Part shown: positions 1 to 7,536 of the stretch, one piece after another | How positions within the stretch are numbered: the first letter of the stretch is position 1 | Layout: each line of letters begins with the position of its first letter | Assembly (NCBI GenBank): GCA_004292695.1 | Contig: RDXV01000032.1 | Span: 1-35,970 of the forward strand | Direction: 5' to 3' | Length of the DNA: 35,970 bases | Origin: Nostocales cyanobacterium | GTDB taxonomy: Bacteria > Cyanobacteriota > Cyanobacteriia > Cyanobacteriales > Nostocaceae | Notes under the pieces: generated by a model | Told to the model about the DNA's origin: nothing | The model's input: only the letters and a program-made list of their open reading frames with translations | Databases searched by the model: none | Program-made: the position numbers and the translations under genes

Positions 1-145
1 GAGGATTAAGTTTGTTATGTATGAGAACCTGCTGACAAAGTGCTAAACCTTGATTCCAAGCGTGTCTAGCTACTCCTGCGTGTTGTGCCAGTAGTAGTCG
101 TTGCTGCTTGCTTACCTTCAGTTGGGTCTTGAATCCTAGTAGCAT
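1..145 (-). CDS. tnpB: TnpB / IS605 OrfB-family protein, N-terminal part (cut by window edge)
   Basis: Reading the minus strand from an ATG at 145 to the left edge gives 48 uninterrupted codons. They begin MLLGFKTQLKV and contain the AGVARHAWNQGL stretch typical of the N-terminal helix-turn-helix region of cyanobacterial IS200/IS605-family OrfB (TnpB) proteins. TnpB proteins are RNA-guided nucleases encoded by these insertion sequences. The rest of the gene, including the RuvC-like and zinc-ribbon parts, lies outside the window, so it cannot be said whether the element is intact. No tnpA-like gene is seen on the right side, so this could be a TnpB-only element. The family call rests on recognising the N-terminal sequence only. 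Confidence 0.75.
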   Translation of the reverse strand, partial: MLLGFKTQLKVSKQQRLLLAQHAGVARHAWNQGLALCQQVLIHNKLNP

Positions 146-393
146 AATTGTATTTTACAGCCAAAGAAGCACACATAACAAGAGCCGATGACTTTAACTG
201 GCAGCATAAGTCAGCAATTGTTAGTAATTGTTAGCTTTTGGCTTACTGTTAATTAACCCTACAAGGTAATATTAATCCAGCAATTGAAAATCTGTAAATA
301 GCTATTTGGGAAGATACCCGACTTCTTTGGTTATTCTTTTCATAAATTGTTAATTGATCGCAGAAGTCGAGGATATCATTGGGTTTTAATTAA
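146..393. other. Intergenic region between tnpB start and aldo/keto reductase end
   Basis: No gene is recognised here. The stretch is A+T-rich and contains a short direct duplication, AATTGTTAG, near 217-234. It should contain the outer end of the insertion sequence upstream of tnpB, but no clear subterminal hairpin or target site could be assigned. Confidence 0.4.
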
Positions 394-1410
394 CTATCTT
401 CTATACTCATCTCCACAGTCACCAATTAACTGATATAAGTCCTGTGACTGTTGGGAAATCTTATCTATTTTTTCTATGTCTTCCCCATCTAAATTAAACC
501 CAAATACCCGCGCGTTATCTGCTAAATGTTCGGCAATTCCTAACCTTGCACCCACAATTACACCACCTACTGCGGGTTGATTTAAAATGTAATTTACTGC
601 AACATTTGCAATACTCACATTATGTTTATCTGCGATTTGTTTCAGGGTAGAAAGTAACTCTTGAAATAATTTCCAACCACCCCAAGCATTAATCATATTT
701 TTGTATTTCTTTAAGCTGGTTGTGTTTAAATCAAAACCACTGGGTTCAGGTTTTCCTAAATATTTTTCTGATAACAAACCACCACACACACTACCATAAG
801 TAAATAATTTGATGTCATGTTCTTGACAAAATTTAGCCATATTTACCTGTGGTCTTCTGTCAACTAAGGAATACTGCACTTGGTTGGAAACAATCTTAAT
901 TCCCGCTTCTGTGATAATTTGCAAATGTTCTGTGTCAAAGTTAGTTAAAGCTAAATGTTTAATTTTGCCCTCTGTTTGCAATTCTGCCATATATTTGAGA
1001 GCATCTAAATAATTTGGATCACGATATTCCCACCAGTGAAACTGCATTAAATCTAATGATTTCACATCCATTCTTCTGAGAGAAATATTAATATTTTCCT
1101 CTACTATTTGTTTCGTCATTCTCCCAGGACGGGGGACCCATTTTGTAAATGTTTGAATATTATTAACCGCTGCTTCTGTGCGAGTTGCGATTAATTGACG
1201 ACGAAATTCACCAATAAAATCCTCCGCAGGTCCATAATGATCTGCTAAGTCCCAAGTTGTAAAACCAGCGTCTACATATTCAAACATAGACTCAATGGCA
1301 GTTTTGGGATTTATCCTACCATGACCACCGGACACTTGCCACATTCCATTTAAAATGCGGCAGATTTTCAAATCAGGAGTAAATTGTAAATAACTTGTTT
1401 CAGGTAACAT
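394..1410 (-). CDS. Aldo/keto reductase
   Basis: A 338-residue aldo/keto reductase that should reduce aldehydes or ketones with NAD(P)H in the cytoplasm; the substrate is unknown. The family's catalytic tetrad can be read (numbering from the start chosen here): Asp54 and Tyr59 in TWDLADHYG, Lys90 in FTKWVP, and His125 in MQFHWW. The (beta/alpha)8 barrel appears complete. The frame stays open to 1473, but those 21 extra codons overlap the upstream cytochrome gene and encode Lys/Asn-rich sequence with no family likeness. The ATG at 1410 (MLPETSYLQ) is therefore preferred. It lies 28 bases after the cytochrome c6-like stop, so the two may be cotranscribed. Confidence 0.9.
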   Translation of the reverse strand: MLPETSYLQFTPDLKICRILNGMWQVSGGHGRINPKTAIESMFEYVDAGFTTWDLADHYGPAEDFIGEFRRQLIATRTEAAVNNIQTFTKWVPRPGRMTKQIVEENINISLRRMDVKSLDLMQFHWWEYRDPNYLDALKYMAELQTEGKIKHLALTNFDTEHLQIITEAGIKIVSNQVQYSLVDRRPQVNMAKFCQEHDIKLFTYGSVCGGLLSEKYLGKPEPSGFDLNTTSLKKYKNMINAWGGWKLFQELLSTLKQIADKHNVSIANVAVNYILNQPAVGGVIVGARLGIAEHLADNARVFGFNLDGEDIEKIDKISQQSQDLYQLIGDCGDEYRR

Positions 1411-1438
1411 GATATTTTTAATGTTATTGTTTGTTTGC

Positions 1439-1774
1439 TTATTTCCAGTCTTTTTCTGCTTGTTCCAAAACATAAGCTGCTACATTTTCAATTTCTGGAG
1501 ATGTCAACTTTTCTTTATATGCTGACATATTATTTTTACCATTAGTGACGATATTTTGAATCGCCTCTAGGGAATCCATACCGTATCTTTTTAAAGCATT
1601 CTTTTTTAAATTTTTACCCCTCCTAATAATGTTACCACCATTGATATGACATCCGGCACAATGAAAGCTAAAAATTTCTGCGCCATTTTGGATATCAACA
1701 GCATAGACTGGAGAAGTAAGGTTAACTATCCACAAACAGAATGTGAATAATATCAAAAGTGTGATTTTTTTCAT
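1439..1774 (-). CDS. petJ: Cytochrome c6-like protein
   Basis: A 111-residue exported haem protein. An N-terminal signal peptide ends near Ala25 (PVYA before VDIQNGAEIF). The c-type haem motif is C39-A-G-C-H43 and the distal ligand is probably Met83 in NNMSAY. The C terminus AAYVLEQAEKDWK is characteristic of cytochrome c6, which carries electrons in the thylakoid lumen from cytochrome b6f to photosystem I or to oxidase. It departs from usual c6 in having SAY where most have PAF after the Met, and a basic IIRRGKNLKK stretch after the haem motif. It may therefore be one of the c6-like paralogues (c6B/c6C) rather than the main PetJ. It sits between a small unknown gene and an aldo/keto reductase on the same strand. 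Confidence 0.85.
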   Translation of the reverse strand: MKKITLLILFTFCLWIVNLTSPVYAVDIQNGAEIFSFHCAGCHINGGNIIRRGKNLKKNALKRYGMDSLEAIQNIVTNGKNNMSAYKEKLTSPEIENVAAYVLEQAEKDWK

Positions 1775-1813
1775 ATTTTCATAATGTAATTATAAATTGT
1801 CATCTTTCCACAT

Positions 1814-2038
1814 TTACAAAGATTCAAAATCAGCAGTAAACCCAGAGAAAGTAGCACATTGTTCTGAAAATTCTTCCGCATCACTGACATCTTCAATTTT
1901 ATATGCCATAATTCTAGTTCCATCAGGTAATTTCTTAGAAGATATGACTTCACTTTGATAGTTTTCTGCCATTGTTTTAAATTCAGCACTGTGAATTTTC
2001 CAAGCATCTCCAGAACAGGTAATATTGATACGCCACAT
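1814..2038 (-). CDS. Small hypothetical protein (74 aa)
   Basis: A 74-residue acidic soluble protein with no signal or membrane segment and no recognised family. Its composition looks genuinely coding (for example DAEEFSEQCATFSGFTADFESL). The competing 78-residue reading of the same strand at 1771-2007 is Leu/Lys-rich and would run into the cytochrome gene, so this frame is preferred. It ends 39 bases before the cytochrome c6-like start, which suggests cotranscription. No function can be assigned. Confidence 0.6.
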   Translation of the reverse strand: MWRINITCSGDAWKIHSAEFKTMAENYQSEVISSKKLPDGTRIMAYKIEDVSDAEEFSEQCATFSGFTADFESL

Positions 2039-2093
2039 AATAATTGATTGTTACTTAACTCAACTTTAATTATTTATCATCTCACAATTTGAA

Positions 2094-2123
2094 GATTTTT
2101 GATCTTATTTTTGATCTTATTTC
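2094..2123. repeat. Short direct repeat, 12-mer x2
   Basis: The 12-mer TTTTTGATCTTA occurs twice in tandem between the glycosyltransferase and the 74-aa gene. It is a local microduplication with no known role. Confidence 0.5.
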
Positions 2124-2163
2124 TAACTTACTTTGAAATTACCTTGAAATCATGTTTTAATAT

Positions 2164-3813
2164 TTACTGAGGTAAAATTTTAATTAGTTCATAGTCGTTA
2201 ATGCTATCAATTACTTTATGTTTGTAGTTTAAGTTGCCAGGGTTCTGTGTATAAATCCAGGCATATTCAGAAGGTGATAATTCTGATATTTCATTAACAT
2301 TTTTGCCGGGAATGGGGGTGTAAAAATAGATTAATTCTGCATATTTACTAGCCCATCTGACAAAGTGAATAGGCTGATTTTTAGTAATATTTGTAATTGT
2401 CTCTTGTTGAAAAAATGTTTTAAAATCAGGATTAAAATTGCCCAATAAACCTAAAATACCAGCACTAGCTATAGACAACCAAGCGGAAAATAACCATGCA
2501 CATATCCAAGCATCAGCATTGAGATTTTTATAATTAAAATGATGGCGTAATATCCAAATTGCAGGAATAGTTAAACAACTCAATCCAGCAATAATCGCTA
2601 AGATAATATAACTTTCAATATTCTGAATACCTAAGAGTGTATCTAACAACAGAGCGATTAAACCGAATAGGAAAAATACTAACCCAAGTATCCCAAAACC
2701 ATAACTAAAATTTCGAGGTAGAGAAGATTGTAAATATCCGAGTCTACTTATTTGATACATTTTACCTAACCACTCCAAACCCAGAGATGCAAACATGGCA
2801 ATAAAGGGATAAATTCCTAAACTGTAATGTGAGAATCGAGTAGGAAATAAACTAATTTCTATAAACAAAACAAGGGGGAAACCAACTAATAATAATTGGT
2901 ATTTACGAATCGGGTAACGAATTACTGATACTACTCCTAAAATTGCAAATAAAAACCAAGGAAAAGATTTTAAAGGAATATTCCAAATATAAAAAAGTAT
3001 ATTATTTCCATGTTGTTCACGACTACCAAGATGTAACACAAATTCTAATAACTGTCCGATACTACTACCACCATAACTACGCCAACTTAACAACAACCAA
3101 ATGAATGTAGGAATTAAACCAACTAGAAAACCCACATATAACATCGGTTTACTAAGATGACGATGGCGGTAATTTTCGCCAATTAAATAGGGTAATAAAG
3201 CTATCATTGGTAAGAAAATCATAAAACTTCTCATCAAGAAACCTAAACCAAAACATAAACCCACAATAAAGTGATAATTGATCTGAGATTTAACTTGATA
3301 TCTATATCTTGGTGTAGATTCAGATTTTAATAGATAGAGAATTGCCGTAAACACTAATAATAATGTAGGAATATCAGGAGCAACTAAGCGACTATATTGT
3401 AACCAGAGAAATTCCACACTTAAAATTGCTGCGGAGAAATAACCTAATTTTTCACCTAATAATATTTTCCCGATTTCATAGATAACAAATATGATTAATA
3501 TTCCTGCGATCATTGCGGGTATTCTGGCGGTAATTTCACTTACGCCAAATAACTGATAAAAAATAGCAATGATCCAATAAAAACCAGGGGTTTTATGATG
3601 GGCATTTTCCCAAGGAGAAATCCAATTTCCTGATTCAAACATTAACCGCGCCCTAGCTGCATAAAGAGACTCATCATGAGCCATTAAGCTAATTTCCCCA
3701 GAATTAAATAACAATAAAGGAATTAACCAAAGGCATATACTGACATAAGGAAACCTAAATATCTGATGTTGTAAATTCCAAAGTAAAGGTGATTTGTAAA
3801 ACATTGCTATCAT
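2164..3813 (-). CDS. GT-C membrane glycosyltransferase (ArnT/PMT-like)
   Basis: A polytopic membrane protein of about 549 residues resembling the PMT/ArnT family, which transfers sugars from polyprenyl-phosphate donors on the periplasmic side. The first luminal loop has the acidic AHDESLYAARARLM motif and then GNWISPWENAHHKTPGFYW, both typical of this family. About ten further hydrophobic segments follow and there is a soluble C-terminal tail. The frame is open up to 3963, but those extra 50 codons are hydrophilic and overlap a dispersed repeat at 3869-3902 also seen at 24141-24176. The start was therefore placed at the ATG at 3813 (3804 is equally possible). The acceptor is unknown. The gene is transcribed away from the methyltransferase at 4003. 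Confidence 0.85.
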   Translation of the reverse strand: MIAMFYKSPLLWNLQHQIFRFPYVSICLWLIPLLLFNSGEISLMAHDESLYAARARLMFESGNWISPWENAHHKTPGFYWIIAIFYQLFGVSEITARIPAMIAGILIIFVIYEIGKILLGEKLGYFSAAILSVEFLWLQYSRLVAPDIPTLLLVFTAILYLLKSESTPRYRYQVKSQINYHFIVGLCFGLGFLMRSFMIFLPMIALLPYLIGENYRHRHLSKPMLYVGFLVGLIPTFIWLLLSWRSYGGSSIGQLLEFVLHLGSREQHGNNILFYIWNIPLKSFPWFLFAILGVVSVIRYPIRKYQLLLVGFPLVLFIEISLFPTRFSHYSLGIYPFIAMFASLGLEWLGKMYQISRLGYLQSSLPRNFSYGFGILGLVFFLFGLIALLLDTLLGIQNIESYIILAIIAGLSCLTIPAIWILRHHFNYKNLNADAWICAWLFSAWLSIASAGILGLLGNFNPDFKTFFQQETITNITKNQPIHFVRWASKYAELIYFYTPIPGKNVNEISELSPSEYAWIYTQNPGNLNYKHKVIDSINDYELIKILPQ

Positions 3814-3868
3814 TAAATAATTTGTTAAATGACCCTGAAAATACCTAATCTCTTGTCTTTTTACTTCT

Positions 3869-3902
3869 TCTCTCCTTGTCTTCTGTGCCTCTGTGGTTCG
3901 TT
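3869..3902 (+). repeat. Dispersed repeat, copy 1
   Basis: A pyrimidine-rich stretch containing TTCTGTGCCTCTGTGGTTCG matches, with a few changes, a second copy at 24141-24176 (GTTCTCTGCGTCTCTGCGGTTCG) in the same orientation. It lies between divergent genes, where it extends the upstream open frame of the glycosyltransferase without being likely coding sequence. Confidence 0.55.
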
Positions 3903-4002
3903 GATCATAAAAATCAGGTCTAAACTTCCTTTGAAATGCAAAATCACCTAAATTAGTATACAAAAATAGTAGAGTTAAAAAAAATTTTTTCAGTAGATAC
4001 CT

Positions 4003-4647
4003 ATGCTATTACGTCCAGATCACCGTCTCAAATTAGATGACACAGATGATAGACTATTCTACGATTATCCGCGCTTCGTTACTCATGTTGATGAAGGTTT
4101 CATTCAACAATTAACAGACTTGTATCATCAGCGACTAAAACCCAACACTCGGATTTTTGATATGATGAGTAGTTGGGTGTCTCATCTACCGGAAGACATG
4201 GAATTTGATCATGTAGAAGGTCATGGATTAAATGCAGAAGAATTAGCACGCAACCCTAGATTAAACCATTACTTTGTGCAGAATATCAATACACAGCCTC
4301 AGTTACCCTTAGCAGATCAAAGTTTTGATGCGGTTATTAACTGTGTTTCTGTACAATACATTCAATATCCAGAAGCGGTGTTTACAGAAATTCACCGCAT
4401 CCTTAAACCTGGTGGTGTGGCTATTTTTAGCTTTTCTAACCGGATGTTTTATCAAAAAGCTATTCAAATTTGGCGAGATGCTTCTGAACCGTCTAGAGTT
4501 GAGTTAGTTAAGGGTTATTTTGCTTCTGTTCACGGTTTTACCAATATTGAAACTATTGTTAACCGTTCTACAGCACCGAATTTTTTACAATGGTTGGGTT
4601 TACCAGGGGGAGATCCTTTTTATGCGGTGATCGCTTACCGTCAATAA
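4003..4647 (+). CDS. SAM-dependent methyltransferase (type 11)
   Basis: A 214-residue class I methyltransferase-like protein. The central strand-loop motifs are visible: motif I is altered to IFDMMSSWVSHLPE where the usual glycine-rich loop would be, followed by FDAVINCVSVQYI (the strand-4 acidic motif) and the family hallmark HRILKPGGVAIFSFSNR. The protein should bind S-adenosylmethionine, but the atypical motif I leaves room for a changed cofactor mode. The substrate is unknown. It starts at an ATG with no evident Shine-Dalgarno, and shares the upstream region with the divergent glycosyltransferase. Confidence 0.85.
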   Translation: MLLRPDHRLKLDDTDDRLFYDYPRFVTHVDEGFIQQLTDLYHQRLKPNTRIFDMMSSWVSHLPEDMEFDHVEGHGLNAEELARNPRLNHYFVQNINTQPQLPLADQSFDAVINCVSVQYIQYPEAVFTEIHRILKPGGVAIFSFSNRMFYQKAIQIWRDASEPSRVELVKGYFASVHGFTNIETIVNRSTAPNFLQWLGLPGGDPFYAVIAYRQ

Positions 4648-4772
4648 TATATCTACCAAAAACTAAGTGTTTCTGAATACCAATCATGATCAAAAGTTAA
4701 ATTTTTTGGTGTTAAGAATAGTTTGAAGCGGATAATTGCCTCAAGTCTCAACCATAACAGGAGAAAGAAGAC

Positions 4773-5282
4773 ATGATTTTATTTCGTGGGCGAAGAATTT
4801 TAGCTAGTTTATTACTATGTCTGTTATTGCTGACTACTGCTTGTGCCACTAAAGCACCTAGTCGTTTTGATCAAGTGCAACAGGAAAGCACTAAACAAAA
4901 AAGCGGTCAGGCGGTTGCTAAAAATGCTACCCAGGGAAGTGAGTTAAACAAGTTCTTTCCTGAAAGTGATGATGGTTATGAACGGGTTTATACTCAGGAG
5001 AAAAAAGGCTTTTCAGGAGCAAATTTGAAGAAAGATGGTAAGGTTGTGGCTCAATTAGCTATTTCTGATACCAGTAGCGATGCCACAATTGCTTCTAAAT
5101 ATGCCAACAGTACCAAAAAAATTGAGGGTTATCCAGCGGTAGAACTGGGTAAAACCCAAACTTCTATTTTGGTGGGTAAGTATCAAGTGAAGGTGATTTC
5201 TAAAGATCCATTATTTAACGCTAGTGATAGGGAAGATTGGATTGAAAAGTTTGATCTTGATGGTTTGGCAGATTTGAAATAG
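4773..5282 (+). CDS. Predicted lipoprotein of unknown function (169 aa)
   Basis: A 169-residue exported protein. Two arginines (FRGRR) precede a hydrophobic segment ending in the lipobox LTTAC, with the lipidated cysteine at residue 24. This is followed by a Ser/Gln/Lys-rich linker and a soluble domain from about residue 55 to the end. A good ribosome binding site (AGGAGAAAG) precedes the ATG. No known domain is recognised. It is 51 bases upstream of the 295-residue unknown on the same strand, so the two are probably cotranscribed. It is likely anchored to a membrane facing the periplasm or thylakoid lumen. Confidence 0.8.
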   Translation: MILFRGRRILASLLLCLLLLTTACATKAPSRFDQVQQESTKQKSGQAVAKNATQGSELNKFFPESDDGYERVYTQEKKGFSGANLKKDGKVVAQLAISDTSSDATIASKYANSTKKIEGYPAVELGKTQTSILVGKYQVKVISKDPLFNASDREDWIEKFDLDGLADLK

Positions 5283-5333
5283 CCAGTTCTTGAACTTACA
5301 AACAAGTCAAAAAATATTGAGGAATAGAATTTT

Positions 5334-6221
5334 ATGAGTAAGCCAATTTTTGAATTAGTTGATGAATTACCAACTAGCGGTTTGACAGTTTCTATGTTAA
5401 ATGCTTTGGATTTTATCGCTCCCGGTGAATGGCAAAATACTGTGGGTTTTGTAAATACAATCAAAACTGTTACTGGGGAAGATGATGAAAGTTTAATTCA
5501 AACCATTGGTGAACGAGCAATTTATTTATTTAATGATAAGTCTCAAGGTTATCAAACTGCTTTGTGGCTTTATCAAACTGTGGATGGTACAGATAAGGCT
5601 TTGGGTGCAGCAGCTTTAGCTAATAAGGTGGGTCAAAGTATTCCTTTGTTGGGTTTTTTAAATTCTATTACCCCTAAAGCCGATAAAGCCCAAGCGATTG
5701 ATTTAACTTTAAAAATTGTGGCTGAATTAGTCGCTTTTTGCCAAATTAATGGGATTCCTGGTGATAGTATTGGGGATTTTGTGGGTGCTTTGGGAGAATA
5801 CAGTGGTGAGTCAATGATTCGTATGGCTGCGCTAATTGCTGTAGATGGTTTAATTCCCCTGGGTCCTGATTTTATCGAAACATCTTTATCTATGCTCAGT
5901 AATATGAAGCCAGAAGATTTACAGGGGAATGCCACTTTTAAAACCATGAAAGATGCTATTCCTGGTAATGGTATCGGTGGAAAACTGGACTTTCTTGGTA
6001 ATAGTTTAGATTCTGTGAAAGGATGGATGAATGGTATTGTTAGTGCTAATGCTTTAACAGCACAAAAAGTCCTGAATAATTTTGGTGGATTTTTAGATTT
6101 TGCTGATGACAAATTAGATTATGTGGCAGCATTTCTCGATGTGTCTACTAATTACTATGAACACACTGGTACGCAAACTTTGGCTAAACGTCTCATAGAA
6201 AGAGCTTTTGCGGAAATTTAG
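5334..6221 (+). CDS. Conserved hypothetical protein (295 aa)
   Basis: A 295-residue acidic, mostly helical protein with no signal peptide and no recognised domain. It is rich in Gly-Asp-Ser-Leu turns (IPGDSIGDFVGALGEYSG) and ends in a helical segment (TLAKRLIERAFAEI). It lies 51 bases after the lipoprotein and about 74 bases before the CHAT protease gene, separated from the latter by a 7-bp-stem hairpin. Membership in the protease module is possible on position alone. No function is proposed. Confidence 0.75.
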   Translation: MSKPIFELVDELPTSGLTVSMLNALDFIAPGEWQNTVGFVNTIKTVTGEDDESLIQTIGERAIYLFNDKSQGYQTALWLYQTVDGTDKALGAAALANKVGQSIPLLGFLNSITPKADKAQAIDLTLKIVAELVAFCQINGIPGDSIGDFVGALGEYSGESMIRMAALIAVDGLIPLGPDFIETSLSMLSNMKPEDLQGNATFKTMKDAIPGNGIGGKLDFLGNSLDSVKGWMNGIVSANALTAQKVLNNFGGFLDFADDKLDYVAAFLDVSTNYYEHTGTQTLAKRLIERAFAEI

Positions 6222-6248
6222 CTATTAGCTTTTGTAGTTATTTGTGAT

Positions 6249-6265
6249 GCGGGCATTTTGCCCGC
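6249..6265. repeat. Perfect inverted repeat GCGGGCA-TTT-TGCCCGC
   Basis: A 7-bp perfect stem with a 3-base loop lies between the 295-aa gene and the CHAT gene. A hairpin of similar design (one mismatch) occurs at 13781-13801. It has no following T-run, so it looks like a dispersed palindrome rather than an intrinsic terminator, though it could attenuate readthrough into the CHAT gene. Confidence 0.6.
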
Positions 6266-6295
6266 TATTACAAGGGCTGAATTTTGGTAAAAGTG

Positions 6296-7534
6296 ATGAT
6301 GACAAAATACTCTACCTATCGGATAAAAGTTGCTAACCGTGATCGTGTTCAAGTTGAAAAATGGAATCATGAACATCAAGATCAAGGGCAACCGTTTGGT
6401 AAATTTCAATATGAAAAGTTAACAGAAATTACTCCTCTTTTGTTAACAGCTAAAAATAATGAATTAAATGATGGAAATGTAACGCGAAATCTGGGAGAGG
6501 CGTTATTTAATATTCTGTTTGATGATGTATTACGGCAAGATTTTATTAATTTTTACTATCAAGTAGTTCAGCAAGAAAAACAACTTTTGCGAGTGGAAAT
6601 TGATATTGATGAACAAGTTATACCAGAAATTGCGGCTTTACCTTGGGAATTTATGTGTGTACCAGCACAGGCTAATTCGGGTATAATTTGGATGGTAACA
6701 TTGCCTAATATCGTATTTTCCCGGAGGCGATCGCAATGGCAACCAGCACCACCAATTCAATTAGAACCCGATGAAAAACTCAGAATTGCATTAGTTATAT
6801 CCGCCCCTTCTGATTTACCACCGGTTGTCTATGCACCAGTACAAACAGCTTTAGAAAAACTGGCAACGGAACAATCAGAAAAAATAGAATTATTACCAAT
6901 TTTAAATGCAGCAAACCCAGAAACAATTGATAAAATTCTTACCAAAGCACCCCATATTTTTCACTTCATCGGCCACGGGAGAATGGAAAATGACAATCAA
7001 CAAGAAATCGGGGAAATTGCTTTAGTAGATCCCGATTTTGACGAAACAATGTGGGTGGATGCAAATTATTTTAGTGAATTATTTAATCAACATCGTCCCG
7101 GTGTTGTGGTTTTACAAGCTTGTGAAGGGGGAATGTTATCCGCTTCTCAATCATTTGTCGGGGTAGCTTCTAAAATTGTCCAACAAAATATTCCCGTTGT
7201 GATTGCGATGCAATATGAAATTTCTAATACTACAGCTACACGCTTTTCTAAGAAATTTTATGAAAGTCTAGCAAATGATGCACCAGTTGATATATCAGCG
7301 CAAAATGGTAGAAGGGGAATTGCATTAGGACCAACTCAATATAAAAAACGTGATTTTGCTACTCCTGTGGTGTTTATGCGGGTAGAAAATGGATTTTTGT
7401 TTACCAGAAATTCTCAAGATTCTACATCAATAAATACTCCTACTCAAGAGAGAAGTAATGTCTTTATCATTAGTGGTTCTCAAGTAGGAAGTATTGCACC
7501 AGATGGCACAATTATTCATAATCATTTTCGCTAA
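6296..7534 (+). CDS. CHAT-domain caspase-like protease
   Basis: A 412-residue protein of the CHAT family (caspase-like peptidases, clan CD). The catalytic dyad is visible as His in FHFIGHGRM and Cys in VVVLQACEGG, with the conserved SFVGVASKIVQQNIPVVIAMQ stretch after it. The first 150 residues are a non-catalytic region common in cyanobacterial CHAT proteins (PEIAALPWEFM). The last 25 residues hold a short motif (NVFIISGSQVGSIA) that matches one in the pentapeptide-repeat protein at 8972. The frame opens at a TTG at 6284; the ATG at 6296 (or 6299) is more likely. CHAT proteases act as effectors that cut partner proteins in several bacterial defence systems. It converges on the trypsin-like gene with only two bases between the stop codons. 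Confidence 0.9.
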   Translation: MMTKYSTYRIKVANRDRVQVEKWNHEHQDQGQPFGKFQYEKLTEITPLLLTAKNNELNDGNVTRNLGEALFNILFDDVLRQDFINFYYQVVQQEKQLLRVEIDIDEQVIPEIAALPWEFMCVPAQANSGIIWMVTLPNIVFSRRRSQWQPAPPIQLEPDEKLRIALVISAPSDLPPVVYAPVQTALEKLATEQSEKIELLPILNAANPETIDKILTKAPHIFHFIGHGRMENDNQQEIGEIALVDPDFDETMWVDANYFSELFNQHRPGVVVLQACEGGMLSASQSFVGVASKIVQQNIPVVIAMQYEISNTTATRFSKKFYESLANDAPVDISAQNGRRGIALGPTQYKKRDFATPVVFMRVENGFLFTRNSQDSTSINTPTQERSNVFIISGSQVGSIAPDGTIIHNHFR

Positions 7535-7536
7535 AA

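Noticed and set aside
1771-2007. 78-aa open frame on the minus strand
   Set aside because: It overlaps the 74-aa frame at 1814-2038, is Leu/Lys-rich without protein-like patterning, and would run into the cytochrome c6-like start.
5633-6112. 159-aa open frame opposite the 295-aa gene
   Set aside because: It is an antisense shadow of a well-patterned coding gene, with Pro/Ser-rich composition and no family likeness.
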